Assembly: GCA_045546315.1 (NCBI GenBank)
Contig: JAZQCN010000097.1
Location: 1-8,733 of the forward strand
Length of the DNA stretch: 8,733 nucleotides
Origin: RGIG2041 sp045546315
GTDB taxonomy: Bacteria; Bacillota; Clostridia; UBA1381; UMGS1253
Reading direction: 5' to 3'
Part shown: positions 1 through 6,873 of the stretch, piece after piece
How the letters are laid out: each line of letters begins with the position of its first letter
Position numbering within the stretch: the stretch's first letter is position 1
Program-made: the position numbers and the translations under genes
The notes under the pieces: model-generated
Databases searched by the model: none
What the model saw: the letters and a program-made list of their open reading frames with translations, nothing else
What the model was told of the DNA's origin: nothing

Positions 1-42
1 TGGCACACAGAACGACATGGCTACGATCCGACTTGGCGGTGA
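1..42 (+). other. Possible 3' end of an upstream gene (unresolved)
   Basis: Frame 1 is open from the window edge and reads WHTERHGYDPTWR before a TGA at 40-42. That stop lies inside the ribosome binding site of the next gene, a typical arrangement for tightly packed genes. Frame 2 is also open, to a TAA at about 125-127, but its later part becomes an arginine-rich shadow of the downstream gene. Thirteen residues are too few to assign a family, and it is possible that neither frame is real. Confidence 0.25.
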
Positions 43-47
43 GGAAA

Positions 48-791
48 TTGAAAGAAAAAATTTATACCATACCGGTCAACGAAGCCTTCGACGATTCCGA
101 CGGCTGCCCGCTGTGTACAATGGTTAAAAAATTAGAGGAAGCGCGTGTAAAATATATGCTTGGTCCTGCGATGATGGAGCCGGACATCCGTATTATCACA
201 AATCGCGACGGCTTTTGCAAGCGACACTACGAAATGCTGTTTGCCCAGGAAAACAAATTAAGTCTTGCTTTAATTCTGCAAACACATTTAGAAGAGCTCA
301 ATCAAAAAATAGCTGCACAGGCAGAGCGCATTACAGAAACGAAACCACAAAAGAAGTCTCTGTTCAAAAAAGCCGGCTCTGATACATACGGAAATGCAGT
401 CCTGCTTTCCAGAGTCGCATCTGCAACCGCTGAATCCTGCGTAATTTGCGACCATATCCATACAACCTTCGAGCGCTATATCGACACGATGTTTTATATG
501 TGGAAAAACGACCCGGCATTTAAAGAAAAGTTTTCTAAGACAGAAAGCTTTTGCTTAGAACACTTTGCGTTGCTCTCCAAAACAGCCTGCCGCTACCTGG
601 ACGATGCAAACGCACTCGAATTTTTGAAGGTGCTAAGCTCTGTCGAGCAGGCACACTTAGAAGCCTTAAAAAGCGACATTGACCGTTTCATTTTAAAGTT
701 TGATTATCGCAATAAAGACCTGCCCTGGGAAAATGCCAAGGATGCGCCGAAACGCACATTGCAAACCCTTTCCGGTGCAGAAATCGAATAA
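48..791 (+). CDS. DUF6062 family protein with two CxxC/CxxH knuckles
   Basis: This is a 247-residue soluble protein resembling the DUF6062 family of Clostridia, whose function is unknown to me. It contains two similar half-modules. The first has CPLC at C20/C23 and FCKRH at C57/H60. The second has CVIC at C131/C134 and FCLEH at C169/H172. Each set could hold one metal ion, probably zinc, although this is inferred from the motif alone. A lysine-rich linker (about residues 85-110) separates the halves, and the remainder looks helical. No signal peptide or membrane segment is seen. I chose the TTG at 48 because GGCGGTGA (35-42, seven of eight matches to GGAGGTGA) lies 8 bases upstream and because the family typically begins MKEKIYTIPV-like. 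The frame also allows starts at TTG 33 or GTG 39, but neither has a ribosome site. The gene ends in TAA just before the hairpin at 802-833. Confidence 0.8.
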   Translation: MKEKIYTIPVNEAFDDSDGCPLCTMVKKLEEARVKYMLGPAMMEPDIRIITNRDGFCKRHYEMLFAQENKLSLALILQTHLEELNQKIAAQAERITETKPQKKSLFKKAGSDTYGNAVLLSRVASATAESCVICDHIHTTFERYIDTMFYMWKNDPAFKEKFSKTESFCLEHFALLSKTACRYLDDANALEFLKVLSSVEQAHLEALKSDIDRFILKFDYRNKDLPWENAKDAPKRTLQTLSGAEIE

Positions 792-801
792 TAAAAAAAG
801 C

Positions 802-833
802 AAGCCACCTGCCCTTGTTGAAGCAGGTGGCTT
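802..833 (-). terminator. Rho-independent terminator ending the prmA-rsmE operon
   Basis: An 11-bp perfect stem (802-812 with 823-833, arms AAGCCACCTGC and GCAGGTGGCTT) carries a 10-base loop. Read on the minus strand it is followed by a run of seven T (complement of 793-799), a classic intrinsic terminator placed directly after the membrane-protein gene. On the plus strand the tail is only CTTTCAAATT, so termination of the DUF6062 gene from the other side is probably weaker but possible. Confidence 0.85.
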
Positions 834-838
834 TCAAA

Positions 839-1345
839 TTACCACTTTTTAATGTAATATAAATACAAATGGTATACAATCGTAAATACCGCATAAATAC
901 CAAGTGCCCAGAACACAACATGAAACGATTTAACAATGTTTTTCAAAAACCCGAGCACTGCCGGCGCAGTTTCAATCGGGAGCCAGCGTGTATAAAAAGC
1001 AAAGTTTACATAAAAGGAAATCAGTGCTGCAACCAGAAACAAATGACCGTAGTTTCTGAAACGCTCTTTCAATCCAAGCTTTGCCAGCTTGGATTCCGGC
1101 TTAAACTTGTCCACATTCGATAGAATATATGCGGTTATTGCCAAAACAGCAAACAAAACAAAAGCAACCAACATAATTATATCATAATTCGAAATCATAT
1201 TTATGCCGAACTCGCCCTTTGCAGCGCGATACATCAGATACGACAACAGCAAGCCAACCATAGTATAACCAAAGCTGATTAACATTCTGTTTGTAATCTT
1301 TTCCTGACGCTTTGTCTTAGAGCAATTATAAAATGTTTTCTTCAT
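839..1345 (-). CDS. Small four-helix integral membrane protein, unknown function
   Basis: I do not recognise the family. The 168-residue product has a basic N-terminus (MKKTFYNCSKTKRQEK) followed by four hydrophobic stretches at about residues 21-40, 53-77, 101-120 and 142-165. A charged loop (DKFKPESKLAKLGLKERFRNYG) lies between the second and third helices, and the protein ends in KKW. By the positive-inside rule the N-terminus and the central basic loop are probably cytoplasmic. No catalytic motif is visible. I chose ATG 1345 because AGGAAGG sits 6 bases upstream; a GTG at 1363 would add six residues but would overlap that ribosome site. It begins 33 bases after rsmE ends and is the last gene before the terminator, so it is probably co-transcribed with prmA and rsmE. 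A link to ribosome modification is not shown by the sequence. Confidence 0.8.
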   Translation of the reverse strand: MKKTFYNCSKTKRQEKITNRMLISFGYTMVGLLLSYLMYRAAKGEFGINMISNYDIIMLVAFVLFAVLAITAYILSNVDKFKPESKLAKLGLKERFRNYGHLFLVAALISFYVNFAFYTRWLPIETAPAVLGFLKNIVKSFHVVFWALGIYAVFTIVYHLYLYYIKKW

Positions 1346-1378
1346 GTATGTCCTTCCTCTCACTACAGCCTATATATT

Positions 1379-2116
1379 TTACAGTTCAAATTCATAATTC
1401 ATCATTGACAGCACAACCTCTGCCGCAGTTTCGGTACGCAAAATGCGCTTACCGAGTGTAACAGTTTGAACACCGCTGTCTATCGCAAGCTGTATCTCCT
1501 GCGGTGCAAAGCCGCCCTCAGGTCCGATAATAAACGATGCTGCCGACACAGCTTCTACTGAGCGTAGAACCGTCTTAAGCGTTCGCTGCTGCTCGTTTTC
1601 ATAAGGAATGAATGCCAGCGGCATCAAGTGCATATTTGCAATTGCATCCTTAAACAAAACCGGCATACCGATTTGCGGTATAATGCCGCGCCCGGACTGC
1701 TTCGCCGCAGCCTTCGCGATTGACTGCCATCGTTCGACCTTCTTTTTTCCGTCAGCCTCACCATTTAATTTTACAACACATCTTTCAGAAATGCAAGGAA
1801 TAATTTTAGAAATTCCGAGTTCCGTGCATTTTTGTATAACATATTCCATCTTAGATGCCTTCGGCAGGCATTGATAAAGCGTGATTTCCACCCTACTCTC
1901 CGCCTCGGAAGGCTTTTTTTCTGTAATACAAGCAGTCAGGTCATTTTTATTTATCGCATCAATGCACGCTTCATAATCCGTTCCGGCGCCGTCACAGACC
2001 GTTATGCAATCGCCAATCTGCATCCGAAGCACCTTAATAATATGCTTTGCCTCTTCCCCATCCAGCTTGATGTGTGTTGCGGTTATATTTTCTTGTTCGG
2101 CAAAAAATTTTGGCAT
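1379..2116 (-). CDS. rsmE: 16S rRNA (uracil1498-N3)-methyltransferase RsmE
   Basis: RsmE methylates N3 of U1498 in helix 44 of 16S rRNA using S-adenosylmethionine, acting on the assembled 30S subunit. The 245-residue length is normal for the family. An N-terminal PUA-like RNA-binding part (about 1-70, with GEEAKHIIKVLRMQIGD) precedes a SPOUT-fold methyltransferase domain. Family signatures are the KxSKMEYVIQKCTELG region (86-101), AKQSGR at 138-143, the IGPEGGF loop at 197-203 and the knot segment LGKRILRTETA at 221-231; the last two form the cofactor pocket. The ATG has AGGAGA about 6 bases upstream and starts 12 bases after the prmA stop, so the two are in one operon. prmA-rsmE adjacency is widespread in Firmicutes (yqeT-yqeU in Bacillus). 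No truncation or missing key residue is seen. Confidence 0.96.
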   Translation of the reverse strand: MPKFFAEQENITATHIKLDGEEAKHIIKVLRMQIGDCITVCDGAGTDYEACIDAINKNDLTACITEKKPSEAESRVEITLYQCLPKASKMEYVIQKCTELGISKIIPCISERCVVKLNGEADGKKKVERWQSIAKAAAKQSGRGIIPQIGMPVLFKDAIANMHLMPLAFIPYENEQQRTLKTVLRSVEAVSAASFIIGPEGGFAPQEIQLAIDSGVQTVTLGKRILRTETAAEVVLSMMNYEFEL

Positions 2117-2128
2117 AGCTTTCTCCTG

Positions 2129-3097
2129 TTATTTCTTTAATACAATCGCAGCCCACTCGCCCTTTTTATGAATTTCAAGCACAGAAAATCCGCTCGCCTT
2201 GAGCTTTGCCTCTACTTCGTCCAATCGTGCGTGAATGATGCCGGAGGTAATCATAATACCACCGTCGCGCAGCGATGCATAAGCGAAATCCGAAAGACCG
2301 ATAATGACATCTGCTACAATATTGGCAAGCACAATATCATAGCGCTTTTTCGAAATATCCGCAATAAGCGCCTCGTCTGTCAGTACATTGCCTGCAGCCG
2401 TTTTATAGACCGACGGAGCTACGGCATTCTTTTCGGCATTTTCCTCTGCGATTTTTACCGCATTCGGGTCAATATCCACTGCATAGGCATCCTTTGCACC
2501 GAGCAGCATAGCCATAACAGATAAAATGCCGCTGCCACAGCCGAGGTCTAAAACACTGTCCCCTGCCTGCAGGTAATTCTCCAGACTTTCCAGACACAGC
2601 TGCGTACTCTCGTGTGTGCCCGTACCAAAGCTCATACCGGGGTTAATCGTGAATACAATTCTGCCCTCCGTGTCCTCAACCGTTTCCCATTCCGGACGAA
2701 TAAGCATCTTTTTACCGAGCTTTAACGGCTTATAAAACTGCTTCCAGTTTTCGCCCCAATCCTGCTCAAGCATATTGTTTACGGTGATATTCAATGTGCC
2801 GAGCACCCCCTCGGCATCCTCTGCCTTCAGTTCGGCAAGACGCTTCTTTACAGCTTCAAACGTCTCACGGCCATGGTCGTTATCCTTCAGATAAATTTTA
2901 ACAACTGTCGGTGCGTGTGCACGCGCCATAAGTGCCTCATCCACATAGTCCCAATACTGTGTATTTTCCTCTAAAAAGGATGTAAAATCCTCTGCATCCT
3001 CTATCTCAGTGCCGGTAATATCCATCGCATAGAGCATACCGCAAATCGGGTCAATCCCGGCCTGCGTTGTCTCAATTCCGATCTGCATCCATTCCAC
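2129..3097 (-). CDS. prmA: Ribosomal protein L11 methyltransferase PrmA
   Basis: PrmA trimethylates amino groups of ribosomal protein L11 with S-adenosylmethionine in the cytoplasm. The 322-residue product has an N-terminal L11-recognition part (about 1-105), then DWGENWK at 113-119, PGMSFGTGTHE at 153-163, the SAM-binding motif LDLGCGSGIL at 183-192, an acidic residue after strand 2 (VDID, D208/D210) and LANIVADV at 257-264, which matches the catalytic-loop signature of the family. I chose GTG 3097 because GGAGGG lies 8 bases upstream and because family members begin xEWxxIxIxT. The frame stays open to an ATG at 3151, but the extra 18 residues (MYFNASLCC...) are unlike PrmA and have no ribosome site. 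It is the first gene of the operon with rsmE, transcribed from the consensus promoter at 3181-3210. Confidence 0.95.
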   Translation of the reverse strand: MEWMQIGIETTQAGIDPICGMLYAMDITGTEIEDAEDFTSFLEENTQYWDYVDEALMARAHAPTVVKIYLKDNDHGRETFEAVKKRLAELKAEDAEGVLGTLNITVNNMLEQDWGENWKQFYKPLKLGKKMLIRPEWETVEDTEGRIVFTINPGMSFGTGTHESTQLCLESLENYLQAGDSVLDLGCGSGILSVMAMLLGAKDAYAVDIDPNAVKIAEENAEKNAVAPSVYKTAAGNVLTDEALIADISKKRYDIVLANIVADVIIGLSDFAYASLRDGGIMITSGIIHARLDEVEAKLKASGFSVLEIHKKGEWAAIVLKK

Positions 3098-3180
3098 GCA
3101 ATTTTCCCTCCGAATCCATACACTGCAACATAAACTTGCGTTAAAGTACATTGTATATTATTTCATCAATAACTTCTAAA

Positions 3181-3210
3181 ATTATACATTATTTTACCAC
3201 CGCTTGTCAA
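3181..3210 (-). promoter_or_regulatory. Sigma-A-type promoter for the prmA-rsmE operon
   Basis: On the minus strand, perfect TTGACA (complement of 3205-3210) and perfect TATAAT (complement of 3181-3186) are separated by 18 bases. Transcription should start near 3174, giving a leader of roughly 75 bases before the GTG of prmA. I see no terminator hairpin or riboswitch fold in that leader. Confidence 0.8.
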
Positions 3211-3228
3211 TCACTGTTTCGTCTTTAC

Positions 3229-3257
3229 TTGACATAAAAAATGAAAAAGCTTATAAT
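3229..3257 (+). promoter_or_regulatory. Sigma-A-type promoter for the RluA-family gene
   Basis: Perfect TTGACA (3229-3234) and perfect TATAAT (3252-3257) are separated by the ideal 17 bases. Transcription should start near 3264, about 26 bases before the ATG. The -35 element is only 18 bases from the -35 element of the divergent prmA promoter. Confidence 0.88.
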
Positions 3258-3289
3258 TATTTCAGAATTCAGAACATAAAGGAAGCATT

Positions 3290-4246
3290 ATGAAAATTAT
3301 AACCGTAAAAAAGAATGACGCCGGATTACGCATCGACCGCTTGATGACAAAGCTATTTCCGACCATGCCGCAAAGCCTGATTTATAAATCGCTTCGGAAG
3401 GATTGCGTAAAGGTCAACGGCAAGCATGTAAAAGAAGGCTACAAAACCGTCGAAGGCGATGAAATCCGTTTCTACATTAAAGATGAGTTTTTCGAAGTGC
3501 ACAGCCCGGAACAGGACTTTTTAAGCGTAACACCGCGCCTGGATATCGTTTACGAGGACGAAAACATTCTCTTGGTAAACAAGCCTGCCGGCATGGTTGT
3601 GCACGAGGACGAAAGCGGCACGCCAAACACCTTGATTGCGCACATTCAGGCGTATTTGTACCAAAAAGGCGAGTACAAGCCCGAAGAAGAGCAAACCTTT
3701 GCGCCTGCATTGTGCAACCGCATCGACCGCAACACCTCCGGCATTGTTATCAGTGCTAAAAATGCAGAGTCACTTCGCATATTAAATCAGAAAATCAAGG
3801 ACCGCGAGCTGACCAAGCTTTATCTTTGTCTTGCCTTTGGCGCATTCGAGAAAAAAAGTGCCGTGCTTGACGGCCACTTAAAAAAGGATGAGCGCACAAA
3901 GACCGTTACGGTCAGCAGCAAAAAATTTGCTGATGCAAAGCAAATCCGTACAAAATACACCGTGCTCGGTTATAAAAACGGCATCTCTCTTTTAGAGGTT
4001 GACCTGTTAACCGGCAGAACGCACCAAATCCGCGCACACCTTGCGCACATCGGTCATCCGCTGGTCGGCGACGGTAAGTACGGCAAAAATGCAGACAACA
4101 AAAAGGCAAACCGAAAGCACCAGGCACTATGCTCATATAAGCTCACCTTTCACTTCACAACCGATGCAGGTATCTTAAACTATTTAAACCATAAAACCTT
4201 CTCAGTAAAAAATGTTGATTTCGCGGCAGAATTCCAAAAAAAATAA
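3290..4246 (+). CDS. RluA-family RNA pseudouridine synthase with S4 domain
   Basis: The enzyme converts specific uridines in RNA, probably 23S rRNA, to pseudouridine without a cofactor. It is 318 residues, typical of RluC/RluD-like members. An N-terminal S4 RNA-binding domain (about 12-65, LRIDRLMTKLFP...VKVNGKHVKEGYKTVEGDEI) is followed by the catalytic domain from about 84. Visible signatures are NKPAGMVVHE at 97-106, the catalytic motif NRIDRNTSG at 143-151 with the nucleophilic aspartate D146, and LTGRTHQIRAHLAHIGHPLVGDGKYG at 240-265. The first position of the usual HRLDR motif is asparagine here, which I believe is common in a clostridial subgroup. The exact target uridine cannot be read from the sequence, so no rluC or rluD symbol is given. 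The ATG has AAGGAAG about 4 to 6 bases upstream. The gene is transcribed alone and its stop codon runs into the terminator at 4246-4265. Confidence 0.93.
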   Translation: MKIITVKKNDAGLRIDRLMTKLFPTMPQSLIYKSLRKDCVKVNGKHVKEGYKTVEGDEIRFYIKDEFFEVHSPEQDFLSVTPRLDIVYEDENILLVNKPAGMVVHEDESGTPNTLIAHIQAYLYQKGEYKPEEEQTFAPALCNRIDRNTSGIVISAKNAESLRILNQKIKDRELTKLYLCLAFGAFEKKSAVLDGHLKKDERTKTVTVSSKKFADAKQIRTKYTVLGYKNGISLLEVDLLTGRTHQIRAHLAHIGHPLVGDGKYGKNADNKKANRKHQALCSYKLTFHFTTDAGILNYLNHKTFSVKNVDFAAEFQKK

Positions 4247-4265
4247 AGGATGCATATGCATCCTT
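4246..4265. terminator. Bidirectional terminator between convergent genes
   Basis: A perfect 20-base palindrome (arms AAGGATGC and GCATCCTT around ATAT) is flanked on the left by an A-rich run and on the right by TATTTTTTTATTTT. It therefore has a U-tract in both reading directions. It starts on the last base of the pseudouridine synthase stop codon and lies a few bases beyond the stop of the malic enzyme gene, serving both. Confidence 0.88.
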
Positions 4266-4271
4266 ATTTTT

Positions 4272-5444
4272 TTATTTTCTTGCTATACCGCTCTTTTTTG
4301 CAGCCTCGGCAACCGCAGCAGCAACCGTTTTGCCGACTCTTTCATCAAATGCAGCAGGCAATATGTACTCTGCGCTCAATTCCGCATCAGACACAAGACT
4401 TGCAATCGCGTGCGACGCTGCCATTTTCATTTCATCGTTGATATCACTCGCGCGCACATCAAGCGCACCGCGAAAAATGCCCGGAAAAGCGAGTACATTA
4501 TTAATCTGATTCGGATAATCAGAACGCCCTGTTCCGATGATTGCAGCACCGCCCTCCTTTGCAAGCTCAGGTAAAATTTCAGGCTCCGGATTTGCCATCG
4601 GGAACACAATTGCATTTTCAGTCATCGAAGCAACCATCTCCGGCGTAACAATCTTCGGTGCAGATACACCTACAAACACATCCGCACCGCACATTGCATC
4701 CGCTAAGTTACCCGTAATACGGTTTTTATTCGTAATCTTCGCAAGAGCTTCGTGTGCCTCGCTGAGACCTTCAGCACCCTCACAAATGATACCGAAGCGA
4801 TCCACCATAACCAAATCCTGCACACCAAGCTTCATCAGATGCATACCAATTGCCGTGCCTGCACTGCCGGCACCGTTGATAACAACACGCACCTTGCCGA
4901 TATCCTTTTTTACAAGCTTAAGCGCATTTAAAAGTGCAGCGGCTACCACGATTGCCGTACCGTGCTGGTCATCGTGGAAGACCGGAATATCGCAAAGCTC
5001 TTTTAATCTTCTCTCCACTTCAAAGCAACGCGGCGCAGCGATATCCTCCAAGTTAATACCGCCAAAGCTGCCGGAAAGCAAATAAATCGTGCGTACAAGC
5101 TCATCAACATCCTGTGTCTTGATACAAAGTGGGAAAGCGTCCACATCGGCAAACGCCTTAAAAAGCGCACATTTGCCCTCCATAACCGGCATGCCGGCCT
5201 CCGGACCGATGTCCCCCAAGCCAAGCACGGCAGAGCCGTCTGTGATAACAGCCACCAAATTGTGTCGGCGCGTCAACTCATAGGATTTATTTATATCCTT
5301 TTCAATTTCCAGGCAAGGCGCTGCTACGCCCGGCGTATATGCTAAGGAAAGATCTTCCCTGCTTTTGATTTCTGTTCTGGCAACCACCTCAATTTTCCCC
5401 TGCCACTCCACGTGTTTTTTTAATGCTTCCTGTTTAATGTCCAT
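4272..5444 (-). CDS. Malic enzyme, probably NAD-dependent (short bacterial type)
   Basis: The enzyme oxidatively decarboxylates L-malate to pyruvate and CO2, reducing NAD(P)+. The 390-residue product is the short malic enzyme type, without the phosphotransacetylase-like extension of MaeB. An N-terminal catalytic domain (about 15-160) contains AYTPGVAAPC with the catalytic tyrosine Y36, GLGDIGPEAGMPVMEGK with the catalytic lysine K91, and the metal ligands NLED (E133, D134) and FHDDQHGTA (D158/D159). The Rossmann domain follows, with GAGSAGTA at 191-198. Aspartate D215 (MVDRFG) at the end of the second strand points to NAD rather than NADP, but this is inference. FPMANPEPEI and the C-terminal part are complete. 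The ATG has GGAG 9 bases upstream. It is transcribed alone from a promoter near 5525-5553, with a possible operator at 5488-5514. A malolactic function is less likely but cannot be excluded. Confidence 0.93.
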   Translation of the reverse strand: MDIKQEALKKHVEWQGKIEVVARTEIKSREDLSLAYTPGVAAPCLEIEKDINKSYELTRRHNLVAVITDGSAVLGLGDIGPEAGMPVMEGKCALFKAFADVDAFPLCIKTQDVDELVRTIYLLSGSFGGINLEDIAAPRCFEVERRLKELCDIPVFHDDQHGTAIVVAAALLNALKLVKKDIGKVRVVINGAGSAGTAIGMHLMKLGVQDLVMVDRFGIICEGAEGLSEAHEALAKITNKNRITGNLADAMCGADVFVGVSAPKIVTPEMVASMTENAIVFPMANPEPEILPELAKEGGAAIIGTGRSDYPNQINNVLAFPGIFRGALDVRASDINDEMKMAASHAIASLVSDAELSAEYILPAAFDERVGKTVAAAVAEAAKKSGIARK

Positions 5445-5487
5445 TGTATATACTCCATTCTAAATTTTAATATGCCAAACAATTTAT

Positions 5488-5514
5488 CGGTATACATTTA
5501 TACTCAATATACCG
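5488..5514. repeat. Inverted repeat in the malic enzyme leader (possible operator)
   Basis: CGGTATA (5488-5494) and TATACCG (5508-5514) form a 7-bp inverted repeat with a 13-base spacer. The centre lies about 17 bases downstream of the predicted malic enzyme transcription start (near 5518), a usual place for a repressor site. The spacer holds a further TATAC repeat, so a shorter nested dyad (5490-5503) also exists. It could instead be a weak leader hairpin. No regulator gene is present in the window. Confidence 0.4.
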
Positions 5515-5524
5515 GTTTTTTGTT

Positions 5525-5553
5525 ATTATACATCAATCCACTGAACATTGCAA
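5525..5553 (-). promoter_or_regulatory. Predicted promoter for the malic enzyme gene
   Basis: On the minus strand, TTGCAA (5548-5553, four of six matches to TTGACA) is 17 bases from a perfect TATAAT (complement of 5525-5530). Transcription would start near 5518, giving a leader of about 74 bases. The -35 element sits two bases from the edge of the upstream gene's terminator stem. Confidence 0.6.
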
Positions 5554-5554
5554 C

Positions 5555-5590
5555 AAAAAAAGCAAAGCGAAAAATCACTTTGCTTTTTTT
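5555..5590 (-). terminator. Terminator of the aminotransferase gene
   Basis: A 13-bp stem (5555-5567 with 5578-5590, core GCAAAG/CTTTGC flanked by seven A and seven T) encloses a 10-base loop. On the minus strand it lies immediately after the TAA of the aminotransferase gene and ends in a T-run. The A/T flanks make it symmetrical. Confidence 0.85.
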
Positions 5591-5591
5591 A

Positions 5592-6779
5592 TTATGCCTT
5601 TAAGAATGCTTCGAGTCTGTCTAAACCCTTTTCGATGTTGACCATACTGGTTGCATACGACCAACGCACATAATCATCTGCCGCAAAGCCACTGCCCGGC
5701 ACAACCGCAACAAGTGCTTTATCCAAGAATGCATTTGCAAAATCATCGGAGGTTTCGATTTTTACGCCGCCGAGCGTTCTGCCCTTGAGCCTGGATATAT
5801 TCATCATTACATAGAAAGCACCCTTCGGTTCTCTGCAGGATACTCCCTCAATGCTGTTAATACGCTCTACCATATACTTGCGTCTTTCGTCAAATGCACC
5901 CTTCATCTCCCAAATATCATCCATCGGACCGTCCAGTGCAGCGATTGCGGCAATCTGTGCAATAGAATTCGGGTTGGAGGTTGCGTGGCTCTGGATGTTA
6001 CTCATCGCTTTTGCAAGAGCCGCATCACAAGCTGTATAACCGATTCTCCAGCCGGTCATAGCATAGGTTTTGGAAACACCGTTTACAATAATGGTCTTTG
6101 CTTTAATTTCATCATTCAACGCAGCAATGCTTACCGGAAAATCACCGTATACGAGATGCTCATAAATTTCATCGGAAATCACATAAATGTCGTGGCGCAC
6201 GGCAACATCGGCAATTGCTTCAAGCTCCTCTTTAGAATACACCATGCCCGTCGGATTGCTCGGCGTATTTAAAACGAGCGCGCGCGTCTTCGGCGTAATC
6301 GCAGCTTCAAGCTCGGCAGCCGTAAACTTAAAGTCGTTTTCTTCTTTCGTCATCAGCGCAACCGGTACACCGTCAGCCAGCTTTACCATCTCCGGATAGC
6401 TTACCCAGAACGGCGCAGGAATAATAACTTCGCCCCCCGGGTTACAAATTGCCGTAAAGATATTCATCAACGAATGCTTTGCGCCGTTGGAAACCACGAT
6501 GTTTTCCGGCAAATATTCCAAGCCATTGTCACGCGCAAACTTGCGGCAAATTGCCTGCTTCAAATCCACCGTGCCGGAAGCCGGCGTGTACTTTGTATGC
6601 CCTCTTAAAATTGCCTCAATTGCAGCATCTTTAATATGCTGCGGCGTATCAAAATCAGGCTCGCCTGCACCGAAAGCCACAACATCAATTCCCTGTGCCT
6701 TCATTGCCTTCGCCTTCGAATCAATTGCCAATGTAGAAGACGGACTTACTCTCGCCGCCTTATCTGCGATAAAACTCAT
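5592..6779 (-). CDS. Aspartate-type aminotransferase (class I, PLP-dependent)
   Basis: The enzyme transfers an amino group between an amino acid, probably aspartate, and 2-oxoglutarate using pyridoxal phosphate. The 395-residue product matches the subgroup Ib (Thermus/Bacillus AspB-like) length. Visible residues are GAGEPDFDTP at 37-46, the cofactor-stacking region PAPFWVSYPEM at 121-131, SNPTG with N175, DEIYEHLVY with D203 and Y206, the Schiff-base lysine K237 in NGVSKTYAMTGWRIGY (R245 binds the phosphate), and the substrate carboxylate arginine R372 in VRWSYATS. All key residues are present. Substrate choice (aspartate, alanine, aromatic or prephenate) cannot be fixed from sequence alone, so no symbol is assigned. 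The ATG has CGGAGGA about 7 bases upstream. It has its own predicted promoter and terminator, and lies in line with the malic enzyme gene, which acts on the malate/oxaloacetate/pyruvate node. Confidence 0.93.
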   Translation of the reverse strand: MSFIADKAARVSPSSTLAIDSKAKAMKAQGIDVVAFGAGEPDFDTPQHIKDAAIEAILRGHTKYTPASGTVDLKQAICRKFARDNGLEYLPENIVVSNGAKHSLMNIFTAICNPGGEVIIPAPFWVSYPEMVKLADGVPVALMTKEENDFKFTAAELEAAITPKTRALVLNTPSNPTGMVYSKEELEAIADVAVRHDIYVISDEIYEHLVYGDFPVSIAALNDEIKAKTIIVNGVSKTYAMTGWRIGYTACDAALAKAMSNIQSHATSNPNSIAQIAAIAALDGPMDDIWEMKGAFDERRKYMVERINSIEGVSCREPKGAFYVMMNISRLKGRTLGGVKIETSDDFANAFLDKALVAVVPGSGFAADDYVRWSYATSMVNIEKGLDRLEAFLKA

Positions 6780-6844
6780 CTTTCTTCCTCCGTTTTTGCA
6801 TCAATCCAACGCAAAAATTTCATTTTCATATTAAATCTTTAAGT

Positions 6845-6873
6845 ATTTTAACACGCTTTTGCAAGTTTTGCAA
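6845..6873 (-). promoter_or_regulatory. Predicted promoter for the aminotransferase gene
   Basis: On the minus strand, TTGCAA (complement of 6868-6873) lies 17 bases from TAAAAT (complement of 6845-6850), each close to consensus. The -35 is part of a tandem repeat TTGCAAAAC-TTGCAAAAG (complement of about 6856-6873). Transcription would start near 6838, giving a leader of about 58 bases. No GC-rich terminator hairpin separates this promoter from the peptidase gene upstream, so read-through from the sigK operon is possible. Confidence 0.5.

Noticed and set aside
1346..1363. GTG start at 1363 for the membrane protein
   Set aside because: It would place the ribosome site AGGAAGG inside the coding region; the ATG at 1345 is correctly spaced from it.
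3098..3151. N-terminal extension of PrmA to the ATG at 3151
   Set aside because: The extra residues are unlike the family, and the GTG at 3097 has a good GGAGGG site 8 bases upstream.
3098..3174. Riboswitch or attenuator in the prmA leader
   Set aside because: The leader is short and AT-rich and shows no stem with T-run or known aptamer core.
4537..5085. Plus-strand 182-residue open frame opposite the malic enzyme gene
   Set aside because: It is antisense to a clearly conserved gene, has low-complexity Ser/Thr/Ala composition and no ribosome site, and is a codon-bias shadow.
5488..5521. Plus-strand terminator (dyad followed by six T)
   Set aside because: No plus-strand gene ends nearby, the stem is only 7 bp with a 13-base loop, and its position at the malic enzyme start site fits an operator better.
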